From NCBI RefSeq assembly GCF_963855985.1, contig NC_087093.1, positions 8,253,501-8,317,500 on the forward strand: a stretch of 64,000 bases of DNA. Direction: 5' to 3'. A program made the translations under genes and the position numbers. Origin of the DNA: Ostrinia nubilalis (Eukaryota; Arthropoda; Insecta; Lepidoptera; Crambidae). Below the pieces are notes generated by a model. That model searched no databases, was not told the origin of the DNA, and saw only the letters and a program-made list of their open reading frames with translations. Below are positions 12,655 through 24,625 of this stretch, piece by piece (positions within the stretch are counted from its first letter, which is position 1; each line of letters opens with the position of its first letter).

Positions 12655-13890
12655 AATCTGGGGGCACGGCAGTGCCCCCACCAAGTCGAGGAGAAAAGCG
12701 GCACGGCCGTACCATCCTTTTCTCGAAGCAATTCAGGCCATTTTCGACCGCCTGTAACTTCGTTGTGGATAAAACTAGAAGGCTGAATTTTCATTAGCTA
12801 TGCAGGCATTGTAAAGACACGGTATATTTAAAATTTCATTCAATTTGAACCAGTAGTTTAAGAATTATAACGGGTCAAAGTTACTTAATTTTGTCACTCA
12901 CTGACTCACTGACTCACTGACTCACTGACTCACTGACTCACTGACTCACTGACTCACTGACTCACTGACTCACTGACTGACTCACCGATCATCAAAATTC
13001 TAAGGCACTTCTAGCAGACCTAGAAGCTTCAAAGGACAATGACCAAAAATGTATGGAGTGTGGTCCAAATGTCCACCACTAACGAGACCTATCTAGTAAA
13101 ATAGTCTACTAAATACTGATTCATTATAACCAAACCGCAATCAAAAATATGCTGTCAGTAAAAAGTTATGACTGAATGAAAAGTCATGTTTTTTACCTTT
13201 TCATCCGAAAAATGTTCTTGATATCATTCTATCCATCGCACATTTTGGATTAATCTATGCATGTTATGTCATGCTGCTTAGTGTGCCGTGTTAGATTCTC
13301 GCTAAAAGAAAAAAAAATAAGCTCAGAAGAAAGACATCAATATTGGAATTATTGTCGGGTGGTCGCTGCTCCGCCCCTATTGGTTTTAGGGTGATGTTAT
13401 ATAACCTAAAACCATCCTTGATAAATGGGCTATCCATAACAGAAATTAATTTTTCAAATCGGACTAGTAGTTCCTGAGATTAGCGCATAAACTACTACAA
13501 TTTTTCATACGGTCATAACTTTTTTCTGACAGCATATTTTTTTTTCGTCCCATACTGAAAGTTAATCTCTATTTAATGGACTATAAGCCAATATAGGTCT
13601 CATTAGTGGTGGACATTTGGACCACTTTTGGTCATTGTCCTTTGGAATATAAGTAGTGTTTGGTGTATGAATCAAGGAATAACTAAAATATTTGGGGGCA
13701 CGGTAGTGCAACCGCCAAGTCGAGTAAAATTTTTCAATTTCGGTCCAGTTTTCTAGATACATAACTGCTGTCTACAAAATACAAAAAGAAATGAGATTTG
13801 GGGGCACGGTAGTGCAACCGCCAAGTCGAGTAAAATTTTTCAATTTTCTAGATACATAACTGCTGTCTACAAAATACAAAAAGAAATGAG
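12655..13890. repeat. Composite lepidopteran repeat: GGGGGCACGG blocks and inverted arms
   Basis: The GGGGGCACGG...CCAAGTCGAG block occurs at 12661, 13694 and 13799; the last two are part of a 106-bp tandem duplication (13691-13890). Inverted arms sharing AAAGGACAATGACCAAAA and TCCAAATGTCCACCACTAA lie at about 13030-13170 and 13500-13645. Between them, in reverse, is GCGCTAATCTCAGGAACTAC and neighbouring sequence that I recall as a widespread lepidopteran repeat, also seen at 33440-33545. Confidence 0.7.
12894..12983. repeat. 8-bp satellite (CACTGACT)n
   Basis: About ten and a half tandem copies of CACTGACT, nearly perfect, lie within the composite repeat. A short GTGAGTGAGTCAGTCA relative occurs at 6803-6818 in a fragment of what looks like the same repeat family. 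Confidence 0.9.
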
Positions 13891-14210
13891 ATCCCATCAA
13901 AAACAATACTTGTCAAAAAAACCAAGTCTCGCAACTCAGTTGTTCTACGGTAAAAAGTTGTGAGATCCATGTAATACCAAGTCCAGGCCAGGAAATCTTT
14001 AACGTTTTACATAAATATATTGACTTGGCCATCGCATGAAAACACGTGTAAATTAAATTATTTAGTGCGATGGCCAAGTCAATAATTTATGTAAAACGTT
14101 AAAGATTTTCTGGCCTGGACTTGGTATTACATGGATCTCACAACTTTTTACCGTAGAACAACTGAGTTGCGAGACTTGGTTTTTTTGACAAGTATTGTTT
14201 TTGATGGGAT
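13891..14210. repeat. Near-perfect 320-bp palindrome
   Basis: The arms 13891-14036 and 14065-14210 (146 bp each) are reverse complements with about two differences (one substitution, one short indel). The 28-bp spacer starts TGAAAACACGTGTAAATT. If transcribed it would give a long double-stranded hairpin. No coding capacity. Confidence 0.92.
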
Positions 14211-14405
14211 ATTATTATCGTCTACGATCATTATTTGTTTCGGGACTATTTACTTGATCTCTTGTGGCAGATATGCATGGTAGATTTTTTTTATGATTTA
14301 AGCCATTGAAGGTGAGTCAGGATAGGCATTCTTTTCCATCCTATCTGTTTAGTGATTTGTGAGGAAATGCTGATGGGAACACATTTAATTAAGGGTTTCA
14401 TTTTT

Positions 14406-14665
14406 CGGCCGGCCGTTTGGTGTAGTGGTTCAGAACGGACTACTATGCCGAGAGGTCCCGGGTTCGATTCCCGGCCGGGCAGAAATTGAAATGATGAATT
14501 TTAATTTCTGTGACGGGTCTGGGTGTGACTATGTATAATATGTATGTATTTAAAAAAAAAAAGTATATCCGTTAAGCTAGCACCCATAACACAAGCATTA
14601 AGTTGCTTACTTTGGGGCTAGCTGGCGCTGTGTGAAATTGTATAAAGATTTATTTATTTATTTGT
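14406..14665 (+). mobile_element. tRNA-derived SINE
   Basis: The tRNA-like head (GGCCGTTTGGTGTAGTGG, A box; GGGTTCGATTCCCGG, B box) runs to 14481. It is followed by a non-tRNA body with GACGGGTCTGGGTGTGACT and GGGGCTAGCTGGCGCTGTG, and ends in a (TTTA)n tail. The body shows that this is a SINE and not a working tRNA gene. Confidence 0.88.
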
Positions 14666-15775
14666 TTATTTTTTTTTTAAATCTTGTGGGGAATCTTAAG
14701 TGTAAATGGGACTATTTTAAACTGTTCCTATTCCGTTTGTTTTGAACAAAACATTTCTACTAATAGCGTGTCAAGAAAAGCATTTTAGAAATAACAAGGA
14801 AGCACGGAATGGCAAATCAGTTTGATTTGGAGTAGTTACTGTTACGCCCGGAGCCCTGCCCATACGTCTTCTCGGAGCAGGAAAGGTATTCTGAAGTCAA
14901 TCATCGTGGTGAATAGGTACCTACCGATAAAACCTTTATGCTATTTGCGACTTAAGATTGCATATACTTAGAACTACAATATCTTTGATCAATGGATTAT
15001 TATAATGCTCAGATAGTTTTTGTTTTACGAAAGCGCTTCAAAATAGAGAGGAGATAAATGAAGACTGTTCAACAATATCAGTCTGATGTCAATAAAAAAT
15101 TGCTTAGCTTCACTATTTCGAGATTATTTCATAAACATAATCAATTGTCTCCGCCCACGAATGTCTCTAATAGAATAGAATAGAATAGAATAGAAAACTT
15201 TTTATTTGCAAGAAAGGTATACAAGCAGGTAAGACATAGATTAAAACAGAGAGAAATAAACAAGTGGACAATTAACTGCTTGTGCCCCTCTGACAAAAAG
15301 GCACCCGCTCAGCGTACATCAAGACCGCCAGGGCTTGTCTTGAAACTGATTTTCAGCGGGGGCCCTCTGTTGTCACGGCGTACCCCTGCTGACGGAGATG
15401 CAAGAGGAGAAAGGAGTCCACAAGTCCGGCAGCAGGGAGAACGCAGCAGGGGGGCGCAATAGAAAAAGAGAAAACAAACAAACAAAAAGAAAGAAACAAA
15501 AAAGCACCATAAAAATTAAATAATAAAATAATAAAAATAAATTCATTTTACATTAATAAATTATGAATTACAATAATAATAAATTACTATTATAATAAAT
15601 TACAATAAATTTAGATTTTAATTATTAATTACATAATTAAAACACATTTAAATAAAATAAATTAGATTTAAAATACAAATAAATTATTAAAAAACACCAT
15701 TCCTTACTTATCTAATTGTTGCCATTGATATGTGGCCATAACCATAAGGCCTCAAATTATTTAAAATCAATGGTA

Positions 15776-16517
15776 TAGCCTGACCAGGAACATAAAAACC
15801 CTGGCATAGAGGCGCGTCAATTGCATTTGATAGTGCAACACTGAGTACAGTCGTACCTGTGTTAAATTAATAGGCTAACTTTATGTATCAGGATTCAGGA
15901 TTACGGGCTAATTAGATTTTTTCATAAATTAACGAAAAAATATTATTATAGGTAACCTGGTTTAAATAAATTAAATGAAACCATCAATCGAGTTAGTAGG
16001 ATTTATTTTATTATTCATCAATAATCAAATTCAGAACTTGAATATTCAACTGCAATGTCTGCTCATGAACGCTTCAAACTCGGTACTTCTTTCCCAATTC
16101 CATAAATTCAACACTTAGAAAGTGACAAAAAACTTTAAAATAGGTATTTGAAACAAACCACAGCTAATTTTCATAGTGGACTGTACTGTACGATAAACAT
16201 GTCAGTCAATTTGACAACCTTTGTCGGAAACATTATTCGATGAAAATATTGTCCGAACCCTTAGTATTTCTCTTCGACAAATACTTTAACACATTGTGAA
16301 CCACTTTTCTTTCACGACTATAAAAAGATTTTAGCAATTTAATTCACAAAATCAATTGCGCACATTTAAAATAAAGTTTGTTTACACTTTGACAGCCATA
16401 GACTGACATGCAAGGTGACATGTCAATGAAGTTTTCATTTACTGTTGCCATTAAAAGAAATTAGTACCATTAGTTTTCCGCAACATGGCGAGGGTTTTTA
16501 TGTTCCTGGTCAGGCTA
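15776..16517 (+). mobile_element. 742-bp non-autonomous TIR element (copy 1), TA target duplication
   Basis: It begins TAGCCTGACCAGGAACAT and ends with the reverse complement, ATGTTCCTGGTCAGGCTA. The perfect inverted match continues over AAAAACCCT on both sides, and each end is flanked by TA. No coding capacity. TA duplications suggest a Tc1/mariner-type transposase in trans (family knowledge). The whole length matches the two halves of 24747-28632 in reverse orientation. It lies inside the presumed 3' UTR of the LINE at 15172-18838. Confidence 0.88.
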
Positions 16518-17101
16518 TAGAAAAGTGATTGAGAGAAAAAAAAAATATATTAAAAAAAAAAAAGAAAGAAAGAACTGTCATTTACTGTCAAGTGTCAACG
16601 ACCGACATGTGCACGAGATGTGAGAATAATTGCCACGTAAATTGATTAAATGTGGTACATTTAAAGGATATTTCAAGAAAGCAGTGCCAAATAATAAAAC
16701 CAAATTAAGAGCAATCCGCAGCACTACAATCACACGAAAGGGAAGGTGAGTAACATCCAGCATTGTAACCAATCTTATGCAACAACTACGGATTAATAAC
16801 ATACAATCATAATGCAATGCAATACCATTATACAAATAAATTAAAGAAAATTGGTAAGAAATTACTATCAATATCATTAACATTTAACAATGAGCAACGA
16901 TAAAACATAAATTTACAATTCCAGGACAGAAGAATACACTGAGTACCCACAGATAACAGCAAAAAATAAATAAATAAAATAAACCCATGTCAAGAAACTA
17001 AACGGAGCCAAGTGGATGAGGACTGCACACAAGGTGCTGGAGAAATTCAGGTGAAGCTGGAGCTGGAAGTGGACCTGCCCCCAGGCGTGTCGTGCATACA
17101 T

Positions 17102-18814
17102 TTAAGGTAGGATTTTTTCCTTGACCTGTTGTGAAATAATGAGGTGTTTTTTAAGTGTTTTTTTAAAAGTGTTTTTTACTTGTAGGGCACGCAGAGGCGG
17201 TGGCAGGTCATTCCAACATTTAGAAGCAGCAAACCTGAAGGAGCCTCTAAAAGCTGCAGTACGATGTTTAGGGGTGTTAAAGACATGGGTGCATTCTCTT
17301 CTGGGATATCGGCTCTGCTCACGTGCCCACTCCAGCTTCAAGAAAAGGTACTTTGGCTTGGCTTTACTCAGAACACCAAACATCATAGTAGCAAGATGAA
17401 GCTTCCTACGCGCATCCATCTTTAACAAGTCTGCAGCATTGAGGAATGGCGTAACATGTGTACGAGGTGGAATTGTGAAACAAAACCGAGCGCAGGCATT
17501 TTGCACTCTTTGGATAAGTTTAGCTGATTTTGTCAAAATACATGGACCATAAACAGTATCGCAATAGTTAAACTTGCTGAGAACCAGTGATTCGCAAAGA
17601 GCAATTCGAATCTTCTCACTTAAATATGGTCTTAGTTTGTATAGAAGTTTCAAACGGTAAAAACTACTTCTAGCACAATCAATGATGTGATTTTCAAATT
17701 TCAAATGGCAATCCATGGCCAATCCCAGATTTTTAACTTTATCAACCCTAACAATAGGCTGACCCACAATATTTAAAGTATTAACATTAAATCTGGCTAT
17801 GTTCTTGGGGGTACCCATTACAATAAATTGTGATTTTTTAGGATTAAGAGTAAGACAATTCAGTAAGCACCATGTATTTATGTTATTTAGGTCTTGGTTA
17901 ATTTTATTGACAGCAATCACTTGGTCGGCCGGGGCAAACGGTAGATACAGTTGCAAGTCATCAGCATATAAGTGATATTGACAATTCTTTATGCTGTTTA
18001 CAATGTCAGCGCTGTACAAAATGTACAGAATTGGGCCCAAAATCGAACCTTGGGGCACACCACGAGAGACTGTACTCAGCTGAGAACGCAACAGAGTGCC
18101 ATCCGTCTGTTTCAGCTCAACATATTGACTACGCTGAGTCAAATAACTATGAAACCATTTAACGGATCTGCTATCAAAACCATAGTATTTTAGTTTGGAT
18201 GAGAGAAGAGATGTATTGATTGAGTCGAATGCCCGAGAGAAATCAAGCAATGTCACAATTGTTACCATGCCACGGTCCTGTCCAGCCAGTATGTTGTCAA
18301 CCACGTCTGCCAGTGCAGTGGCCGTTCCATAACCCTTCCGAAACCCAGATTGACAGTGTGGAAGAATATCACAATCCTCAAGGTATCGAGTGACTTGGTC
18401 GCACACTATCCTCTCAAGGATTTTAGAAAGACATGGCAGGATGCTAATGGGCCGTAGTTCCTCTACTGAGTTAGGGTGGCTTGTTTTAGGAATAGGTCTC
18501 ACAATCGATATTTTCCAACTCTCAGGGAATGTGCTATCTAGTATAGACTGGTTGACCATCGCAGTTATGGCTTTAAGGGAGTAGGGTAAGGTTAGCCGGA
18601 GCATGTCCAAAGATAGGCCATCATGCCCCCGGGCATTCGACTTCATTCCTCTGATGGTCTTAAGAACCATCTCCTCACTGACTGTGTGCAGAGTAAAAGT
18701 AGCTGCATTGTTATGCCTATGAAACTCAAAGTAGGTCAGTTGAGAAATGGATACTTTATCCTCACCTGGCACTTTTTTAAAATGTGCATTAATAAGATCA
18801 GGATTGTTAAACAT
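17102..18814 (-). CDS. Non-LTR retrotransposon reverse transcriptase (5'-truncated ORF2)
   Basis: The open frame is 570 codons without internal stops. The reverse-transcriptase signature is complete: RPISILPCLSKILERIV (about residues 121-137), SGFRKGYGT (156-164), the first catalytic Asp in LLDFSRAFDSI (189-199), RGVPQGSILGPILY (251-264), the catalytic YADD in HLYADDLQLYL (281-291), and LNPKKSQFIVMG. It ends in the C-terminal region typical of CR1/jockey-group ORF2 (FKKTLKKHL). YADDLQLYL favours a CR1/Daphne/L2-type clade over RTE (family knowledge). The apurinic endonuclease domain that normally precedes RT is missing. The frame remains open only about 10 codons upstream of the ATG at 18814 before a stop, so this is a 5'-truncated copy and the ATG is not a natural start. 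The intact frame suggests a fairly recent insertion. Confidence 0.93.
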   Translation of the reverse strand: MFNNPDLINAHFKKVPGEDKVSISQLTYFEFHRHNNAATFTLHTVSEEMVLKTIRGMKSNARGHDGLSLDMLRLTLPYSLKAITAMVNQSILDSTFPESWKISIVRPIPKTSHPNSVEELRPISILPCLSKILERIVCDQVTRYLEDCDILPHCQSGFRKGYGTATALADVVDNILAGQDRGMVTIVTLLDFSRAFDSINTSLLSSKLKYYGFDSRSVKWFHSYLTQRSQYVELKQTDGTLLRSQLSTVSRGVPQGSILGPILYILYSADIVNSIKNCQYHLYADDLQLYLPFAPADQVIAVNKINQDLNNINTWCLLNCLTLNPKKSQFIVMGTPKNIARFNVNTLNIVGQPIVRVDKVKNLGLAMDCHLKFENHIIDCARSSFYRLKLLYKLRPYLSEKIRIALCESLVLSKFNYCDTVYGPCILTKSAKLIQRVQNACARFCFTIPPRTHVTPFLNAADLLKMDARRKLHLATMMFGVLSKAKPKYLFLKLEWAREQSRYPRRECTHVFNTPKHRTAAFRGSFRFAASKCWNDLPPPLRALQVKNTFKKTLKKHLIISQQVKEKILP

Positions 18815-18838
18815 AGAGGGTATAATATGAACTAGATT

Positions 18839-21800
18839 TCAACTAAAGTATACTTACTTTAAAAATAATAATGTAGGATGTAAAGAAAGTCAGTTTAAGT
18901 AGAGTAATGCCCATATAAATATCTAGAGCAAAAGGTCAAACGCTGTCGTCATGTCCGAAGCGAGTGTAGGTATGCACAGAGTTTAATGTAATGAGACCAA
19001 TATTACCATACAATAAACATTGTCATGTCGCTAGTTAATTGAAATCAACCGTAATTTAAATCATCTACGAATCTGCGTTATACAATTAAACGAGGAAATG
19101 AAATCAACCCGGAATAAGCGATGTGTGGGTGTTGGCGGTCAAGCTTACTGCCCATTTATTTGATTGCGTTGATTTCTTTGAATAGTTACCTGTTTTGGTG
19201 ATTATAGAAATCTAATTTGACTATGTTGTGTGTACGGTAATAGTTGGAGATGTGATTTGCCCAGATGACGTAAGTTACTTATAATATGACACTGTAATGG
19301 ATTATTTCTTTACTGGCTCACACAATCATCCTATTCTTATCGAAAGAACAAAGTTGTATGATAAAAAAACTTTGACTGTCTGAAAAGAGGACTATAAGGT
19401 TCGCCTGAAACATTTAGTATCACAAATCTGCTTTAATACTTTAGTAAAGAACACGATTGCGATAAAAAAATCATAGATATCTAACAGAACAGAATGAATC
19501 GTGTGAAACACAAAGAAATCTACGAATCTCTAGGCGAACGGTCGGCGGCTATACACCGCAAAATATTTGCCAGATACATCGGCGCGAGCGCGATGCGCCG
19601 ATATCTCGGAGCGCGAGTTGGAATCGTCTATCGAGTCTATGATCGGCTCAGTCGAGAGGTCACGCGCGTTAAACGTAAATCAACATATCTCGCGACGGGA
19701 GATCTAGCCGGCCAAGCCTGACCAACAAAAACTGAATTTTATAGCCGTAACACTACACCCGGGAAAAAAGTAAATAAATTGGACGGGATCGAGTGAACGA
19801 CCCGCCGGAGATGCGACACTCCTATAACTGCAGCTGGCCATAATATTATCTAGTTTACTGCCTCGCATCAGGGTATAAATATATATGTAAGGTGTTCACA
19901 TGAATAATAACTACCACTAATATCGGAGACGTTTAGATATTACTTGTAAATAAGCACTGGAAACTCATTATAAAATATTACTAATGTTTCCGTGGCACCT
20001 ATTGCCACCTTTGTGTCCGTCCAACAACCATTTCTGCAAAGCTTCTGAGTACAATGGTATTGCGTTAAAGCATTTATGTGAAAGCTAAATGCCATGAATG
20101 CCAAGATAACTGTCATTTTGTCTCTGGCATAAAACAAACTGTTTTTGCTAAAAAAACAATAAGTAATACCAGTGCTGCCCAGCGTTATCCTGGACCGTAT
20201 CAACTAGTGTTTATTTGTTCTTTATGACCGTCTAAATACTTCTTTTGAGTTTATTTTTTCGTCGATAGTTCCGTACATGTTAGCAATAATCATCAGTTAG
20301 CGTTTTGCCTTGTAATTATGTATGCTATTCTCCGCGAGCTACTGAACTCATCACAAAACCAATTTAGCTTTTATTGGAGCTTGTATTGGCACTTTAATTG
20401 GATAGGATTTCTACTTTGCTACCACCTTATAATGATTTAATGCCATTGCACAGGTTAGTTAGATTATGATAATTTAGCAGGTTGAATTCAAATTAACTCG
20501 CGAAAGAGAAAGGGGATCTATAAAAATAACTAAGATCAAAGAGTCATAGAGATGGTATATTATGTAGTACGTGCAGTAGTTATAAACGACCAATAAAATA
20601 CTAACCCTAAGATAATGTTGATATAGTTAAATTCCATCGAAAAAAATTCAATATTACAGTACTTATTAGGTACTAATCGCAATTAATTATTGTGATACGT
20701 CCTTGGGATACGTCATAATATAATATTACACTGTACAATATTACTGAAATAGAGGAATAGTAATGTAGAGTAGTGAAAGAATTAAAACAAAATGCTTATA
20801 CCAAATTCATAATTCAAAAGGCTTTCCACTTACCTACCATGCAGATGGATATAAAAACTGCAAACTGCTCGTGCTAAATGAAAAAATATGAAAATGCAAT
20901 TTAAGGTAGATATTGTCACATTTCCACAAAGTCGTTATAAGATTAAAGTAAATAATCATGCACTTTTATTTTATCAAGCATTCCTCAATTTCTTGACGGT
21001 ACCTACTTGCCCTTTAGAACATTATTTCATTAATTCGGTTACTACTGCAATAACATTTTTATTATTGCTTGTTCTCATCATTTTAATAAAATAAAGTATC
21101 TGATATCCTATTAGGTGGCAAAAAATTACGAGAGTCATAATGGATAAATTATACGACGAAGTGTTGGTTTACACTATGGCCCAAGCTATAAAATTCTTAA
21201 CTAATACTGGTATGCAGCCATTTTACAATATGCAGATATCTAGCTAAGTGCTCGTGGGCCAATAGAGTCGAAGTAATATGAAACCGCTTGCCAGGGCTAG
21301 CTAAATATCTGTTATTGCACAGACAATACGGCGAGCTATCCTAATTTGTCGCAAGGCGACGTTAACACTGACTACAAGGTTCAGAACAATTATTACGCAG
21401 AAATACTACCGGTTTAATGACGCTTTTAAGTGGATAGGAGTTTATAAATAAGTAATGCAATTATGGGCCTTATTATGTGCTAGTTAGGTTGTATGAATTG
21501 AGTGCAGCTAGCTCGCTTTCTCTGGAATGTCGGGCAACTGTCCTGCGATTCGCACAACGAGACGCGATCGAGTCGATCTGTATCTGCGCAATTGATTCTT
21601 ATCTGGTCAGTTTTACGCGCCGTGTCGCCTTGCTCTCCAGGTGCATAAGAACGCATAAGAGCAACGTGTTTCGATTCCTTGTAAAATGAATTCTTTAATC
21701 GACCCATATTTTTCTCGCGTTAATTGATATTTTTATTGTTACGTCTTTATTTTGTTGTGGTTATCATAATAAGTAATGAGCATGACTGTAAATTTTAAAG

Positions 21801-24424
21801 GAATTTCTGCGTCTTCTCGTCATAATTGAATTGCATGTAGTCTCAATTGAAATGAAGCTTACATAGTTGTAAGGACTTCTCATATACATCCTATACATAG
21901 AAGGGTTTTTCATGCTGGAATAGCATCCACTGACACTAAGCCTGTTCCTACTAAGGGATTCTTTTTAAAACTTAGATAATAATTAAATACCTATCTAATA
22001 TTAGTGTTAAGTTTTATTTTATGTCTTGGGTTGGTCATTTTCTGGAATTGAATTCCTCCCATGACATGTTTTTATAAATATGCTGGCTTTCCCCTCATTT
22101 ATTTACATTCCGATGATAACTGTATTTATCTAGCAAATTATTTCTTTCCGAGCCTTACTTCTACAATGTTTGCTTACTGCGCTGGGATAAACTTATTACG
22201 GTCCAACAGTAAATCCGAACCACTATTGAACTTAGTTACGAGACATGGCAGTCTCCGTAAAAGGAAGGATGACGTGGATTATCTTGTAATTTCATTTATG
22301 AACACTAATCTACAGAATCTCTGTATTAAGATAGTTTTCATTTTGCTTAATTCCTTGGGTTCGTTGATTCAACATACGATAAAAATAATGTTCATCCGTT
22401 GGGTGTACCACCGTCACAAATTGAAAATAAGTAGGTACAAAATAGTTTATTTCTAACGCCTAACCCACTTACGTCGTGAGCACACGACGCTGTAACGTGA
22501 CGTGGTGACGAGATCGACCTAGGTGTTATTTTAGATGAACATTTTCGATCTTATATTTTAACCTTAGCATTTTCAGTCAAAGCATCAATTTGCGACCTTT
22601 TATGTTTGAAAATTAGTTCCTTGAAACTCCTGAAAATCACGAGCAGTTAGATCCAATCTTTTAGTGCATTTGTGCTTCAGAAAGGATGCTACTTATACAG
22701 CTCGTGCGAGAGGCGGGTCGGCTATGACCCTTAGCTCTGTGAATCGCTGAATTAAAACACCTTGCTGTTCAGCCCAGTACAATATGTCACCCGCAAGGTC
22801 GCCTGTCACATTTTGTCGGCGGTCGCGACTTGTCAGCGAGTTGTCAACGGGCTCATGTTTTGGCCCGTTCACTGCATGAATTTGAATAACAAATTGTCGG
22901 CACCGAATGAAGATTATACAACATTGCTCTCCACCTGTGGCAATATTTGGCCGTCAAACCAATAAAGTAATATGTTTCCCATCATGTTGTCATGATTTAA
23001 TGCAACATAAGTTATGTCGAGGCACTTTGAAAAAGCTTCTAGAATTTCGAGTCAACTTGACCTTAGCATTCCTTGGACGTATGTTATTGTTCATTTGCGT
23101 ACAAAGTTGACAATAATAATTATTTACATTAAGGCTTTAATAAATGTATTATTTATTATTTAACATATCAAATACTCCAGTCTTTAGTTAGATTCACTAA
23201 GCTTTTTTAAGCAAAGCTTTGTCTCTGCTGCTCTTTGGTTGACAGTTTTAGTTACTTCTGAAAAATGTTTTTAATTTGTTAAGGAAATGTAATTTTATTT
23301 CATCTAAATTTTAAGATACATGTAAACACTGTTTATCGGCTACCGCCGTCATCCATTTCAGAACCAGAGTTAGGTCGACAGCGTTGACTAGTTTGTCAAT
23401 TAAGATGCAACGTGCGTTGCTTACTTTATTGCGCATGTATACTAATTAACTAGTGGATTACCACTCCAATCTGGTGAAGGGACAAACGGATAAGCTATTT
23501 GAGTAGTTGGGCAACTGTAGCAATCACGTGGCTAAAAGCATTGGCAGATAGCACACATACATCGCGGCAATCGGGTGTAGTGATAGCGCTAATGAATCCA
23601 TGTTGCCGTCACTGAAGTGGCACGCTTTGAGAGATGGCTCGCCATTAGAGGGAAACTCAAGGCCAGCCTGGACAGGACAGCGGGCGTAATTATCTAAAAC
23701 AAACTCGACCGGCGGATAAGGCGAGCCGGTCGCCGCTCTTAACCTCGATCCTGGCTCGAGACTTCACGCGTTTCTAACAGGGTCGTAGTAGAATAAACAA
23801 ACTTTATCTCCAGTTTGTAGAATCTGGGAAGCATGTATATGACTTCGAGAGCGAGATCAAAGCGCAGTTCAATGTACTACATGGAACTAAATCAGTTCAC
23901 ACACTTCTGTGATTCATTTAATTCATTCATCAAAAGATACGGCATTTGATCCCACGAAACACCCGCGTAAAACGTCTCTGTTATTGTAGAATACTGGGGC
24001 AAGTGCACCGTATTATGCATCGTAGCACAGGCTGCAGCAACCAATTGATTACATACAGTCCTAAAATGCTTATATTAATTTATACAACTGGTTAAAAATG
24101 TAAATATTGGATGGACCTCCTGACACGCTCTTTTTAACTTTTTTAAACGTAACACAACAGTCACTTGTACCTTCCTAGAGTCTATAAAACTTATCTTTTA
24201 TTTGTTCTGTCGTCAAACTTATTCATACAGACTGATGTGGGCGAGCGTATCAACTTGTTGTGACATGGCTTTGTGTTGGTTTGTCACACGCCACTCTGAC
24301 AAATGTGTAATTAATTTCTATAGGCTGGACATATAATTAAGCTTTATCGATTGACTATAAGCTTTAGATTACATTGTACAGCGTAAAATAGCGTCTTGCT
24401 CCAGAATCAGCAACAATTCGCATA
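18839..24424. other. Intronic sequence with GC-rich patches
   Basis: No gene recognised. A 131-codon frame at 22061-22456 is the longest outside repeats and the gene, but has no domain, no codon bias and AT-rich surroundings. Patches at 19490-19720, 21477-21700, 22690-22930 and 23465-23785 are GC-richer and single copy in this window. Confidence 0.55.
23465..23785. promoter_or_regulatory. Candidate intronic regulatory patch
   Basis: A 320-bp non-repetitive GC-richer patch with CGCGGCAATCGGGTGTAGTG, GACAGCGGGCGTAATTATC and CGACCGGCGGATAAGGCGAG. TAATTATC is a homeodomain-like core. It shares the string GCGGGCGTAA with 40185-40510. Function is inferred only. Confidence 0.3.
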
Positions 24425-24625
24425 ACCGTACCGTAAAGGTTAGACCAGACCAACGCGTGCAGCCGGCGTGCACGATGACGATGGCGATGGCGACCAGACA
24501 GCGTGTATGAATTTGTAGCGATGAGTTCACATCAACGCGTCCTGTCATTGGTCGCGGCGATCTATGCAGCGTCTGCACGCAGCGATCAGCGATCATCGCG
24601 ACATTTGTCACTGTGACGTTTCTGT
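24425..24625 (+). repeat. Dispersed GC-rich repeat (CCAACGCGTGCAGC family), copy 1
   Basis: GTAAAGGTTAGACCAGACCA, ACGCGTGCAGC and GATGGCGATGGCGACCA recur in reverse at 31345-31515, so this GC-rich patch is a repeat rather than a conserved element. The inner part has short GCGATGGC-type iterations. Confidence 0.65.

Larger units (their letters stand above)
15172..18838 (-). mobile_element. CR1/jockey-type LINE, 5'-truncated, 3' UTR split by a TIR element
   Basis: Reading leftward from the RT frame, about 1.2 kb of non-coding sequence (excluding the inserted 15776-16517 element) leads to an end at about 15172-15200. There, TTTTATTTGCAAG is followed by a pentamer array, (TAGAA)n on plus and therefore (TTCTA)n at the element's 3' end. 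CR1-group LINEs end in ATTCT-type repeats rather than poly(A), so I join the 3' block 15172-15480, the A-rich stretch and ORF2 into one element. The join is inference: two separate LINE insertions next to each other would look similar. The block 16560-17101 would then be 3' UTR directly after the ORF2 stop. Confidence 0.6.

Noticed and set aside
12894..12983. CRISPR-like array
   Set aside because: It is an 8-bp head-to-tail satellite without spacers, in a eukaryotic genome.
14406..14481. tRNA gene
   Set aside because: It has A and B boxes but is followed by a SINE body and tail shared with 2942-3211. It is a SINE head.
19494..19721. 75-codon basic open frame
   Set aside because: GC-rich patch with many CG dinucleotides. 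The translation resembles nothing I know, so it is read as a non-coding patch.
22061..22456. 131-codon open frame
   Set aside because: No domain, AT-driven composition, no splice-site pattern or homology recognised, and no second signal of coding. Treated as chance.
24425..24625. Conserved regulatory element
   Set aside because: It has a reverse-orientation copy at 31345-31515, so it is a dispersed repeat.
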